From NCBI GenBank assembly GCA_030068145.1, contig JAPJBO010000191.1, forward strand, positions 236,597-300,596: a stretch of DNA of 64,000 nucleotides. Reading direction: 5' to 3'. Made by a program: the position numbers and the translations under genes. This document shows, one piece after another, positions 25,690-36,178 of the stretch. The notes below the pieces were generated by a model. The model ran no database searches. It worked only from the letters and a program-made list of their open reading frames with translations, and was not told where the DNA came from. Origin of the DNA: Diplonema papillatum (lineage: Eukaryota; Euglenozoa; Diplonemea; Diplonemida; Diplonemidae). Each line of letters begins with the position of its first letter. The first letter of the stretch is position 1.

Positions 25690-28250
25690 CTGGTTGCGGT
25701 TGCAACCTTCGGTACCACGAGGTTGCCATTCTTATGTCAAATTCTTCAATTCCCTCTTGGGTTTTGGTTTGGGCAAGAAGTATTCGCGCCCGCCATCTCC
25801 CGATGACCTTCCCACTTCTGACCACGCTGCAGCAGTCACGTGTAAACCGGGCAGACCCAGTCGTCCCCCATCTGGTCCCGAACGACGAGCACCGCTCCTG
25901 CACCCGAGTTTAGCCTTCGATGATTGGAAGCCGTATCGGAAACAGTGAGTCAACCCATCCCGGAATTCTGAATTCGTGCATCCGGTTGAAAGGAGTTTCG
26001 ACTTCGGAGTCCACGTTCACTTATGTGAAGATTTGTAGAGTACGGGAGGAACCGGAAATCTCCGGAAAGATGGTACCCGCATTCCAACTCGTCTCGGGAA
26101 AGGTCAGTCGACGACCATATGCAGGTGGGTGGAGGCCCTGGGACTGCGAAGGCGTGACCACCCCATAAGGAGGACTTTCTATCTTGCGTTATCTCTCTGT
26201 CCAGTCGCCATAGCAACCTTATCCTCGGCCAAATCATCCTGCAACCCTGCTTTCAGGATGGCCATCGTGCCTCTCATTTTGGTTATCATACTCCTCGCCC
26301 GAATTGCCGTCTTCGACCGTAACTGCCCCTCCTGGTGGTTAGGGTTAGCAAAGAGCCTGTGGTGAGAATGTGCATCTGCTCTCTTTCGTGACCTCTTCGT
26401 GCTACCTCTCTTCGTCACTGGCACTTTATCTTGCACCTCTGCCCGCCGCGGAGTGCACGTCTCTGTCTTCGATAATGGCGAGTCCTTACGCCGCCGCTTC
26501 GTTGCCAGCGGCTGTCCTAGTGTCGTCGCCTTCTGCGGCGTTCTCGATGGCGGTGTTGGCGCCGGCATCCGCCGCTTCCCTTGTGGCGCTTTGGGCCGAT
26601 GGTTGACCGCACGACCTCTGGTGGAACGGTTCCTGCTCCCCTTGCCGCGGATCCTGTCGGTGTCAGACCGTGTCAACCTGTACCTCCCAGTCTGTCCTTC
26701 CTTCTCAGCCTCTATCTTCGTCTTCGGGGCATAGCCAAACACGGGACCGCTGCAAGGTAGGGCCAGAATAGCGTAGCCCCCTCCCCGCCTTCGCCAAGGC
26801 CGGCTGCAGGGAAAGTGGTCGCCACAAAGGAAATACCCCGAAATTCCCCGAAACTCCCCGAACTTCCCCGAAACTCCCCGAAATTCCCCGAAACTCCCCG
26901 ATATTTTCGTCTAGACCAGGTGGCTTCTCTTAGGCTGTAGACCCTTAAATGAAATATCCGCCCAGGCATGGTTGAGCCGGCGGGAAGGTCAGAGAGGTTG
27001 TCCTCCTAGTCTTTCGAACCACGCATTGCCTCTGGACCTAGCTAGACGCTCCCAGAAAGGCGTGAACTGGGAGAAGAAGCTTCTTAGCCTTCCTCCGCCC
27101 TTGTATCAGGCTGCCCAGCACTATGCTGTTGTCAACCGAGACTGAGACGGTGAAGTCGAATCTGTCATGGAACCACAGGGGGACGCAACCGACACAGTAG
27201 CAAACTCGAGGTGGTGGATCTGCAGCTCTGACCGCGTGTGGGGATGCGCGAAGTATTCGACCGCGGGAAGAACGCTATCTACGACCGTAGCTAAGACCGC
27301 GCCAAGACCGAAGAGGGTAGTGTCGCTGTTGCCGCGTTGTAGTCGCGGGCGGCACAGGGCGGTTGCAGTCGCTGCTGGTAGCGCAGGGACCAGTTCGCCG
27401 TCAGGATCGGAGTCGGACACTGCTCGCTTCCTCGTTGCTTCCGCCCGGTTCACAACCGGCGGCCTCCACGAGTATTTCCTCCAACGCAGGTGCTTATTGA
27501 AAAAGAAACCGAAACGGCGCGGCGGCATGTGGCTGGGCTAGCCGAGGTAGCTTGAGAATCGATTGTCCCTCTGGGACAGGGCTCGATTCTTAACTGTCTC
27601 GGTCGCGCTCCTTCGGATTGTCTTTTGAAAGAGTTGTCAAGAAGTCGAGGAAGGCATTCCCCGAAAGGCGCTCACGAACCCTGCTCGGTGCCCAGCTTTT
27701 TGCATCTTTACGGCTACACAACCCTGCATAGGAACGTGGGGCCGGCTGTGGTCTTGTTGGTTGGTCGTGTTCGCGCACGGTCTACTACGGCCTCCCCTCC
27801 GGGATCGCAAATCGGTGCTGAGTTGGCCTCCTTGTCTTCTGTTGAACGCAGGCTGGTTTCGACGGCTTTGCGGCGACCTCCTGCGTTGACCTTGCTGCTC
27901 GCTGGCGGGGGCGCGGACTACGTTGTAGTAACGTACCACCTCGCTCAGCCCCACCTCAACCGCGGTCGTCCGCTGCCCTTCCAAATCCTTTCAGCGTGCT
28001 GGCGCACGAATTCATCGTCGTCGGTCTGCCTTTGGCGGGGAGCTTCCACTGTGCGTGCCGGTCCCCGTCGTCCATATTACTGGGCCGAGAGCAAATAATT
28101 CCGACCGACCACTCGCTATCCCGCAAGAACGCAAGTGTTGGAAAGGATAGGTTGTCACGTCGGATTTGGCAAGCCAGCTCGGACGGTGCTTTCTCAGGCT
28201 GCCCCTCTGTATAAGCCAGGCTGCCCTCTGTACAAGCCTTGTTCGAAAGC
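25690..28250. other. No supported gene; possible retroelement debris
   Basis: Minus-strand open frames at 26179-26742 (Lys/Arg/Pro/Thr-rich, 187 codons), 27121-27528 and 27637-27984 are compositionally odd and lack domain motifs. A CCCCGAAACT array lies at 26837-26902. The stretch may be decayed LINE coding sequence, but I could not find RT, endonuclease or zinc-finger residues. Confidence 0.3.
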
Positions 28251-28298
28251 CGTAGGGTAGTACGCCGCTGTTCCGTCGGTTGAAGCCTTCTGCACAGG

Positions 28299-28967
28299 AT
28301 GGCTACCGTGCAGGAGGATGTCGATACGTGTCGGTTGCTGAGCGGGAGACCGGCAATGACAGCGCAGCTGGTCTTGCTCGTCGTAGCGGGGAGTCTGCTC
28401 GTGTATAAGAATGCGCGAGAAGGGGGTAGGACGGCGGAGGTGTTCGTTATGGACACGGCAAAGCAAGGCGTCGGCGCGCTGTGCGGCCACATGGTCGGCA
28501 TGACGGTCGCGATAACCATCGGCGCGATGACGGACAAGCGGTACGAGTGCGGGTGGTACCTGGTGACCTTCGTGCTCGACACGACGCTGGGCACGTTTCT
28601 CACCTTCGCCCTCCTCCGGCGGCTCGAAACGCTTCTCTTTCGCTGCGGGTGCGTGCGGACCGCCTCCACGGGGGTCTACCCGTCCTTCTCCGCGTTCGTC
28701 TCGCAAACCGTCCTCTTCGCCTTGTCCGTCTCCGCGGCCCGCTGCGTCTGCGCCGGCATCCTCTTCGCCTTCCGCACCATGCTCCTCCCCGTCGTGACTA
28801 CCTTCTGCGCCGTCTTCGAAGGCCACCCCGTTATCTTCCTCGCATTCGTGATGCTGGTGGGCCCTGGCTGCTTCAACTCTGCGCAGTTTTGGGTCCAAGA
28901 CAACCTCCTCCAGCGGGCCGTCAACGTGCACAAGAAGTGGGAAGACGTGATCGACGACGTGGTGTAG
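28299..28967 (+). CDS. STIMATE/TMEM110-like multi-pass membrane protein
   Basis: Single exon, 222 codons, ATG 28299 to TAG. STIMATE (TMEM110) is an ER membrane protein that promotes STIM-dependent store-operated calcium entry in animals; related proteins occur widely in protists and fungi. Seen here: several hydrophobic helices (about residues 22-35, 60-75, 82-105, 127-160, 176-192). Family-like blocks are CGWYLVTFVLDTTLGTF in the middle and a C-terminal run ending FNSAQFWVQDNLL, matching the family's WY..NF.LD.T.G and A..FW..DN.L pattern. No signal peptide is needed for this topology. The animal protein is longer (about 290 aa), and the C-terminal tail is short here. Assignment rests on motif recall; the calcium role in this organism is inference. 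Confidence 0.75.
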   Translation: MATVQEDVDTCRLLSGRPAMTAQLVLLVVAGSLLVYKNAREGGRTAEVFVMDTAKQGVGALCGHMVGMTVAITIGAMTDKRYECGWYLVTFVLDTTLGTFLTFALLRRLETLLFRCGCVRTASTGVYPSFSAFVSQTVLFALSVSAARCVCAGILFAFRTMLLPVVTTFCAVFEGHPVIFLAFVMLVGPGCFNSAQFWVQDNLLQRAVNVHKKWEDVIDDVV

Positions 28968-29720
28968 TCTGAGAAGTGCTGTGTTGTGCTTCTTCGCGCA
29001 CCTTCGGAACCTCGCTGCAGCTTCCGTGTACGCAGCCCATTACTGTATAGGCGGGCTGGGGGGTCAAGGAGCTACCGACCCTCTGTTCCTAACCGCAGCA
29101 TCCAGCTGGTGTTTGCATTAGGACTGGGAGTCGGCGGGATTCATCGGGTGGGTCGACGAAGGGGCCGCGCTATGCCAGCTGCGCGACGGGAGTTAGTGCA
29201 CACGAGCCCGTCACTAGAACCTCCCCTTTTTTTTCTGTCGAGCGGCGCGCCGAGAAGCGGCTGTCGGGGAGGCCCCAGCTGAGCCGGTAGGATGCTCCTG
29301 CGCTAGCGCGCAGCCGTAACATCAGCCCCACCATATGCACGGGTTTGCTGCTGCCATCCCAAGTGTGCCGAAGCCAACCCCACCACTGTATGCTGCGAGC
29401 TGGCAGCAGCATACGAAGCAACTCACTTTACTGCCGGCAACCAGCTCGGCGAGGACCGCCGACACGGAAACCGACCGCTCACCACGCTCATACATAAAGC
29501 CATAGGCCGTGCAACTGCCAAGAAGAAGAGAGCCCACGACGCGTCAAGACGGTGCTCCCCCGCGAAACGGGCTCGCCCACCAGCCAGATCGGCCCCGATG
29601 GTGCCAACACCGACGCCGTCACCCTCGGTAACGGGGCAGCGGCCCGCAGACGGAACGACCTATGCCCGCCTTAGAAGTACGGCGTTGTAGTGAGGCGACC
29701 GGAAACTCTCTCACTCTCCC
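28968..29720. other. No supported gene
   Basis: Intergenic sequence downstream of the membrane protein gene. Short frames only. Confidence 0.35.
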
Positions 29721-29721
29721 A

Positions 29722-30040
29722 AAAGGATCACAAGTCCCGGTTGATGATTTGGGTTGTGATTCCCCGCGCCAACAAGATATTGCTGGTTGAATTCCAGCCG
29801 CCCAGAGTTTCGACCGACCGCTCATACATAAAGGCTCACAAGTCCCTGTTGATGATTTGGGTTGTGATTTCCCGCGCCAACAAGATATTGCTGGTTGAAT
29901 TCCAGCCGCCCAGAGTTTCGACCGACCGCTTACCACGCTCATAGAGAAAGGATCACAAGTCCCTGTTGATGATTTGGGTTGTGATTTCCCGCGCCAACAA
30001 GATATCGCTGGTTGAATTCCAGCCGCCCAGAGTTTCGGGT
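29722..30040 (+). repeat. Tandem repeat of about 110 bp, three units
   Basis: Units start AAGGMTCACAAGTCC near 29722, 29831 and 29947 and contain TTGATGATTTGGGTTGTGAT. The minus-strand ORF across them repeats with the DNA. Confidence 0.85.
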
Positions 30041-30477
30041 TGTCGTACAGTCTGGATCTTGTAACCGATTGTTACAACACCCGAGTCGCGCAGGAGCCGC
30101 ACTTGACCGAGTTGACTCCAAGCATCTGTTGGGTTTGCAGTTTGCGATTCGCCACTGCGCTCGGGCTTCCCCCCAGGGAGCGAAGTTATTTCTTCATCTT
30201 ATTCTCGTTCATTGAGGCGCTGGAGCCGCTGCACTCTCGCTAGCTACCGAGCCACTGCACAGCCGGTGCGCCCCCACTACCGATGGACGATATCCAGTCC
30301 GAGAGTGCCCGCCGTTTCCTTTCCAGAACACCAGCAGCCACGGGAAGACCTGGGCGAAAGCGCAGGAAGTGGTTGGAAGAGCTTGAGCTTCTCTGTCGTT
30401 TGAGGGGAACCCCCCACCCGCTTGTACCATACGCGGGTGCGAGCGAAGAGGGAGCAAACAGAGGCAAGCGCTTGTAG

Positions 30478-30643
30478 TATCCTGCAAAGGGAGCCCCTGT
30501 ACCAAACCCCCGGCCAAGGAGCGCGACTGCGCCGACGAGCTGCGCGCGCTGCGGGAGAAGACCAGCTGCTTGGAAAACTCGCTCGACCCCCCAGATCACT
30601 TCTGACCGACTACCACGCCGTCTACGTCTTTTTAACCGGCACA
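30478..30643 (+). pseudogene. Fragment of the nucleotidase gene's coiled-coil segment
   Basis: 30478-30600 matches the part of the 40983 gene that codes SILQRELLYQRPPTKERDC through KTSCLENSLD, with a frameshifting deletion. The match ends near 30600. Element A is inserted at 30644. Confidence 0.8.
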
Positions 30644-31384
30644 CAGGGCTTACGCTCCACGTGTGGAACGTGTCGATTTCCACACGTTAATCCTTTTTGT
30701 ATAAACACCTGCTTTGTAGGAAATGCTTGAGGAGACTGTCAGTTGCGATAGACCAAAGGAGGTAAATAGGCTGTAGCTCACACGAAACACAGTTGTAGTT
30801 GTATTGTTTTCTTCCCCTCTAGCCTCCTTCGAAATGAGCACAAGGCAGTCCCTCGAGATTTCGGAATTTATTTCCCCACGTGTGCTTCCACGTGTGGATC
30901 CACAGGTACCACGTGTGGATTTTGGTTTAATTTTTCCCCCGCCTCAGGTTGGTCCACATGCAGGGGAGTCTAGGCTCACAAGTCGCCAAGGCCGCACAGC
31001 TAGGTGTCGCCAAGTCCGGTAGTGAGGCTTTTTTTTTTTTTTTTTTTTTTGGGAGCGCGGGACACTGTACAAGCCATGTTGGTACAGCGGGGCTGCCGGT
31101 ATTTTTTTTTTTTTTTGTCCGCCGCACAGGGATTTATATAGCTTTTCCTCCTCTGCAGAAAAGTCCTTTTCGCCCTCGGGGTCCTGTGGTGGATCCAAAA
31201 TTAATTAGAATTGGTAGTTTCGAGGAAAGCACTACCAGGGCAGCCCAGCCCAACCCAGTGTTGGAACAAGAATCAGACGAAATGGTTAAGCTAATTTGTA
31301 AGACAGGGGGGGTCTGGGGGGCAGCGCCCCCCAGCGCACGGTACGGTACAGCGAAGAATTTCCGCGCCGGTCAACTCCTAGTAT

Positions 31385-32016
31385 TGAATCCAAATTCAGT
31401 TAGAACCGGTAGTCAACGTCTGATGCCGAACCCCAAATCTAATTAGAATCGGTACTCAACGTCCAATTTCCGATCCTGAATTTAATTAGAATTGGTAGTC
31501 AACGTCCAATTTCCGATTCCAAATTTAAATAGAATTGGTAGTCAACGTTCAGGTTTGGCTCCAAATTTAATTAAAATTGGTAGTCAACGTCTAGGTTCGG
31601 ATCCACAACCAATTAGACTTGGTAGTCAACGTCTGATGCCAAATCCAAAATTTAATTAGAATTGCTAGGCAACGTCCAGTTTCGGATCCCGAATTTAATT
31701 ACAATTGGTAGTCAACGTCCAGTTTCGGATTCCAAAATTAATTACAATCCGTAGTCAACGTCTGATGTCGTATCCAAAATTTAATTAGAAGTGGTAGTCA
31801 ACGTCCAAATTCGGATCCCAAATTTAATTAGAATTGGTAGTCAACGTCCAACTTCCGATTCTGAATTTAATTAGAATTGGTAGTCAACGTCTAATGTCGG
31901 ATCCCAAATTTAATTAGAAGTGGTAGTCAACGTCTATTGTCGGATCCAAATTTAATTAGAATTGGTAGTCAACGTCCAATTTTGAATCCAAATTTAATTA
32001 GAATTGGTAGTCAACG
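31385..32016 (+). repeat. 42-bp satellite, left part
   Basis: About 15 units with the core AATTGGTAGTCAACG. Units are more diverged than in the right part. Array broken at 32017 by element C. Confidence 0.9.
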
Positions 32017-32457
32017 CTGAGCCAATTCACCTACCCCCTGATCGAGTGTAATCGAGCGTAATCGAGCGTAATCGAGTGTAATCGAGCGTAATCGAGCGTA
32101 ATAGAGTGTAGTAGAGTGTAGTAGAGCGTTGTAGAGTGTGATCGAGATTGACACTAGTATTTTGGGTTCGACCACTGGTGGACCCCTGACTGGCCCATGG
32201 GCGACCATGTTGACCACTGTCTGGCCCCAGAAGTGCCAAGCATAAGCATACGAGGGACGGAAACCGCAGGCAAGTGGGCGATGTGCATATGAGACCGGAA
32301 GCTTTCGGGGACTGCAGGCGAGTTGGTGGCGAAAAGGGACAAAGATCTTCGAGCGACTGTGAGCAGCCTAGCAAGACGGGATGATGAACGATGATGAAAA
32401 AAGAAGAAGCGCTAGGCCGCTCGAAAGCACACGAAATCCGCACCTTGCGTTGCAGCA

Positions 32458-33489
32458 CTACAGCAGAAAGACGAGCTTCTTCCTCGGCTCTTGGCACTCC
32501 TCTGCCTTCCTCTTCACCAGGACAGTCCCTGGCGGGTCAGCATCCGGTAGCTCCACCGGCTGGTCAGCATCCGGTTGCTCCACCGGCGGGTCAGCATCCG
32601 GTAGCTCCACCGGCGGGTCAGCATCCGGTAGCTCCCCCGGCGGGTCAGCATCCGGTAGCTCCGAGGCCCTGTCTTCGGCTGTGCTCGTGCCTGCAGGCTT
32701 CGTCGGCTTCGGCTTCTTCCAGATGTCGAAAAGAGATCTGTAGCTGGACAGATCCTCTTTCGCGGCAGCGGCTCGCCTTTCTTCCTCTCGTCGCGCTTGA
32801 GCCCCAACTCGAGAGTCTTGCAAATGAGACCCTCGCTTCTTCTCGACCGCAGCCACCGCGGTCTTCTCCAGCAGAGCGGCGCCCTTTTCACAGCCGCTTA
32901 TGTGGGCTTCGTAGGGGGCTAGCCTGAGCTTGTCCTTGTCCCCCTCCTTGGCGACGAACACCACCTTTGAGCATCCCACGCAAGATACGGTGGGCGAGAT
33001 GCCTTTACCGACCTTGAAGGCCGGTTGCAGGTCGGCGCCGGTTAACTTAGCGGCTAGCTGGGCCGCTGTGTTCGCTTGCTTGCCTGCCGCCCGCTTCTCG
33101 GTTGCGTCCAGCACGACAATAAGCTGTCGTGCGTCCGCTCTGGCTGCTGCGAACAAGTCCGCCGGCCCAACGACCTCGCGGATGCCGGTGTCATCGTCGT
33201 CGAGGCGCGCGGCGGATTTCGGCAGCGTGTACCGAACGGCGGTGGGGGCTAGGGAGACAGTAAAGCCCTCCCTTCGCGCGATCGGCACCGCTGCGTCTCG
33301 TGCCTTTTTGACGTACTGCGCAAGGTCGTCACCCCCCTGCTCAACGTACAAAACGGCCTCTGCGGCCGCTGTTCGGTCCTTTTTGGTAAGGAGCTTTTTT
33401 GTGCGCTCCCCCCAAATCACCTTCATGGTGAAGCTGATCTCATTCTCGCGCGGCATCTTAGAATTCAAACCCCCTGCAATAAAGTTCAC
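32458..33489 (-). CDS. Element C ORF2: putative zinc-binding protein
   Basis: 343 codons on the minus strand, downstream of the 724-codon ORF (gap about 300 bp) and read in the same direction. A second in-frame ATG at codon 12 (MPRENE) could be the real start. Seen: an Ala/Arg/Lys-rich N-terminal region; a possible C2HC zinc cluster (C170, C173, H196, C200); a charged helical stretch (about 210-240); five copies of a 9-residue repeat close to ELPDADPPV (about 277-322); and a basic end. Role unknown. Its position inside the TIRs suggests a partner of the presumed transposase, such as a DNA-binding accessory protein; that is inference. Confidence 0.65.
   Translation of the reverse strand: MNFIAGGLNSKMPRENEISFTMKVIWGERTKKLLTKKDRTAAAEAVLYVEQGGDDLAQYVKKARDAAVPIARREGFTVSLAPTAVRYTLPKSAARLDDDDTGIREVVGPADLFAAARADARQLIVVLDATEKRAAGKQANTAAQLAAKLTGADLQPAFKVGKGISPTVSCVGCSKVVFVAKEGDKDKLRLAPYEAHISGCEKGAALLEKTAVAAVEKKRGSHLQDSRVGAQARREEERRAAAAKEDLSSYRSLFDIWKKPKPTKPAGTSTAEDRASELPDADPPGELPDADPPVELPDADPPVEQPDADQPVELPDADPPGTVLVKRKAEECQEPRKKLVFLL
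32540..32665 (-). repeat. 27-bp coding VNTR in element C ORF2
   Basis: Four to five units of 27 bp (plus strand CGGGTCAGCATCCGGTAGCT) code the ELPDADPPV repeat. Confidence 0.85.
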
Positions 33490-33785
33490 AATGAAAGATT
33501 ATCAATGCAGCACGAAGCGAAGCACAACCAGATCACACGCTTGAACGCACACAACATTCGAGACAAGGCATCGAATGCACGACAGCCACTGATAGAGAAC
33601 GACAAGAACGCAAGAGAGATGGGACAAACATATGACGGCATGCGTTTTCGTAGAGTCCGTACAGGCCAGATGGTTTATGTAAGAGCAGCAAGAATGAGGA
33701 CGTCGTCTGAATGAAAATGAGCCTGCTGACCGCAAACAAAATTACTTGAGCAGAGGAACGAGAAGCTAAAGTGACCCATGGTTAA

Positions 33786-35960
33786 TCAGGAGTCAGCGCT
33801 TGACGAATCGTCGGCGCTGTCGGACTCGTCGGACTCGTCAGAATTGTCGGACTCGTCGGAATTGTCGGACCCATTGGACGAGGTACTACTGCCTGACTTG
33901 TTCGATGATTTCCCAGCCTTAACCGTAGGGTTCTTTTTCCGACGTTTCACAGAGTGCTTTCCCCCGGGCTTCTCCGGACGCTTTCGCCCGACCTTGCCGT
34001 AGGTAGTCGGCAGCTTGAAGTCGGACTTGTCGAAGGCGATGATGGCTTCGAGAAGGTCGCTCATTTTGCCCTTTTTGGGAAGGCGTCGCTTCATGCTTTG
34101 ACTCAATACGCATGCGCGAGTGCCGTTTTCAGCAATCTCCTTCGGGGTCAACTGCTCGATTGCCTCCAAGCGTGTCTTCGCGATCTCTTCCCTTGCATCG
34201 CGCTTGCGCTGGCTTTCATCAGCAAGATTCTGTTTTCGCTGGGTGTGTGCTTCGAACTCGTCTGCCAGGCGGTGGGACCTTTCAATGCAGTTTTCCCATG
34301 AACGGTACACCGTATCACAAAGAGTCGAAACGGCGCAGTCCCGAAGCAGCCACTCGCTGATCTCAGGTTCGTTTCCTCCTCGAATAACAGCTATACCCCT
34401 GAGTACCTCATCGGTGACAGTCTGGTTCTTGCAGTCTTCAACAGTCTGCTTCACCACACCTACAGGGGTTTCCGTTAAATTCGGATTGCAGTTCGGGGGT
34501 GCGTTGGCTGCATTCGACATGTTGATGTACTTGTCGAATTCTAGGCGCTTGAAATGCCGCACGTATTTCATTACGTGCCCAACCAGAACTTCGGCTTCCT
34601 CGGAGACTGCAGTACACTCAATTTCTTGGGGTATGTCGGACTGTCGATGGGGAGCGAGGGCGTCTTTTAAAGCTGCTGCGTATCCAGATAGCTTTGCACC
34701 AGGCTTGTCCTCGACAAGGAAAACATCTTCGAGTTCCACAACACCGAACTTCAGCTTCGACTTGGATGCGGTTTCCACCACTCGGATCTGCAACGGGACG
34801 ACGCATCCGAACCAGTCCTTCTTGCCCTGCACGACCAATTTCTGAAGATCGTGGTCACCCACATTCTTGCAGAGGCAACACAGGATGCTGCACCACGCCT
34901 CCTTGACGGTGCCGAGCTGGTCAAGATGCCAAAGCAAGTGCGTCAGAGGATAGCAGAGCGACGTGAACAGCAAGCGGAGGACGCGGAGCTTCGGAAGGAA
35001 CGACGTGCCCACGAGGGCCTCATACAGCTTGAGGAACCGGTTTGGCACACGCTTCTTTGCTATTGGGCTGGACGCGTACAGCAGGACTTGCCGCGTGGAA
35101 AGATAAAGCCGCGCCCACTCGGCAAGAGGTTTTCCCCGAATCTCTTCTGAAAGGCTGTAAGCTCCGGCCGTCAGTGTTGAAAACCGACCGGCTTTGACTG
35201 GTGCCCAAAACACGCCTGCTGGGCTCACGCCAGCGTTTTCTTCCAGCCAGTGGTGGAAGGCATCGTTTCCTGCGATGAAATCATACGCCAATGGAATGAG
35301 TGATCGCAAAGGAAGGTCGGTCGCCAGACATTTTTGGACGGCTTTGTCAGCAAGGTGCAGGCGATGCACGGGCTCCATGATGACCTCGTCGACGGCCCCA
35401 CAGGCGTACAACTCACTAGCCGTCGTGAAGAGGCCTCTGTCTGTAACAACCTTCTTCATCCTTGGGAGCAGTGCATCGCCAGGGAGATCGAACCCCAAGG
35501 CAAGGAGCGACTCTTGCAGCTTCTGAAAGTAGTCCAGCACGTACTGGAGATACTTCGTCGTCGTTGCTGGATCCTTCTGCCGCACAAGTGCTGCAAGCAC
35601 AAGCCGCGTCCTCCACCTCTGCTCCATCGTGTCCAGGTACGAGAACGTCAGGCAGAGGATATCCTTGCTCCCCGGAAGCTCTCCTGCATCCCCGGCAATG
35701 ACGAAGTCACCACCCCCAAGCCGGAGCAGAAACTCCATGTCACCGAGGACAAGGTGCCTACCAAGCGCTCGGCGAACAGCCCTATCGCCTGGAACTGGCC
35801 CGCACGGAATGCCGAAAGGCCCAAGTACTAGCTGCGCTAAATTGAATATATGCGAGCTAATGCGAGATACTGGTACCCGAGCCCGTATGCACTCGACAAC
35901 CTGCTTCCGCAAGTCAGCCCGAACTTCCTGGTCTCCAGCTGCACGGCCTGTCTCGGGCAT
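33786..35960 (-). CDS. Element C ORF1: putative transposase, unassigned family
   Basis: 724 codons, ATG at 35960, TAA at 33786. It is the largest ORF of element C, so the transposase is expected here. Weak support for an RNase H-like DDE core: a strand-like stretch ending in D91 (FVIAGDAGE); then D174 in VVTDRG about 80 residues on; then a helix with VHRLHLADKAV (H199-V208) that resembles the hAT pattern of D followed by C/H-x-L-x-L. The third acidic residue could not be placed. The C-terminus has a basic nuclear-localisation-like stretch (SVKRRKKNP) and a Ser/Asp/Glu tail. The 5-bp TSD and CTGAG ends do not fit classical hAT elements. The frame is intact, so the copy may be young. Confidence 0.65.
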   Translation of the reverse strand: MPETGRAAGDQEVRADLRKQVVECIRARVPVSRISSHIFNLAQLVLGPFGIPCGPVPGDRAVRRALGRHLVLGDMEFLLRLGGGDFVIAGDAGELPGSKDILCLTFSYLDTMEQRWRTRLVLAALVRQKDPATTTKYLQYVLDYFQKLQESLLALGFDLPGDALLPRMKKVVTDRGLFTTASELYACGAVDEVIMEPVHRLHLADKAVQKCLATDLPLRSLIPLAYDFIAGNDAFHHWLEENAGVSPAGVFWAPVKAGRFSTLTAGAYSLSEEIRGKPLAEWARLYLSTRQVLLYASSPIAKKRVPNRFLKLYEALVGTSFLPKLRVLRLLFTSLCYPLTHLLWHLDQLGTVKEAWCSILCCLCKNVGDHDLQKLVVQGKKDWFGCVVPLQIRVVETASKSKLKFGVVELEDVFLVEDKPGAKLSGYAAALKDALAPHRQSDIPQEIECTAVSEEAEVLVGHVMKYVRHFKRLEFDKYINMSNAANAPPNCNPNLTETPVGVVKQTVEDCKNQTVTDEVLRGIAVIRGGNEPEISEWLLRDCAVSTLCDTVYRSWENCIERSHRLADEFEAHTQRKQNLADESQRKRDAREEIAKTRLEAIEQLTPKEIAENGTRACVLSQSMKRRLPKKGKMSDLLEAIIAFDKSDFKLPTTYGKVGRKRPEKPGGKHSVKRRKKNPTVKAGKSSNKSGSSTSSNGSDNSDESDNSDESDESDSADDSSSADS

Positions 35961-36178
35961 TTTTTCAGACTAATATTCTTGTTTTTATTCCGATTTCAAT
36001 ATCCTGTCATCAGCACCTTTTTAGCCCCGGAAGAAGGTGCGTTAGTGGGTACGTTGAACCGACCAATCAAGATTGCCTGAGTGTTACGCCGTTAATCAAT
36101 TACTGCAGTACCCCCCCAATTCACCCAAAAGTTGATCGAGTGTAATCGAGCGTAATCGAGCGTAATCGAGTGTAATCG

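Noticed and set aside
25690-28250. A gene on the minus strand at 26.2-28.0 kb
   Set aside because: Basic, low-complexity frames without any domain residue; cannot be told from chance or decayed repeats.
33786-35960. KDZ/Zisupton-type transposase assignment
   Set aside because: I do not see that family's motif spacing or its CxC cluster in ORF1, and the TSD is 5 bp rather than 8 bp.
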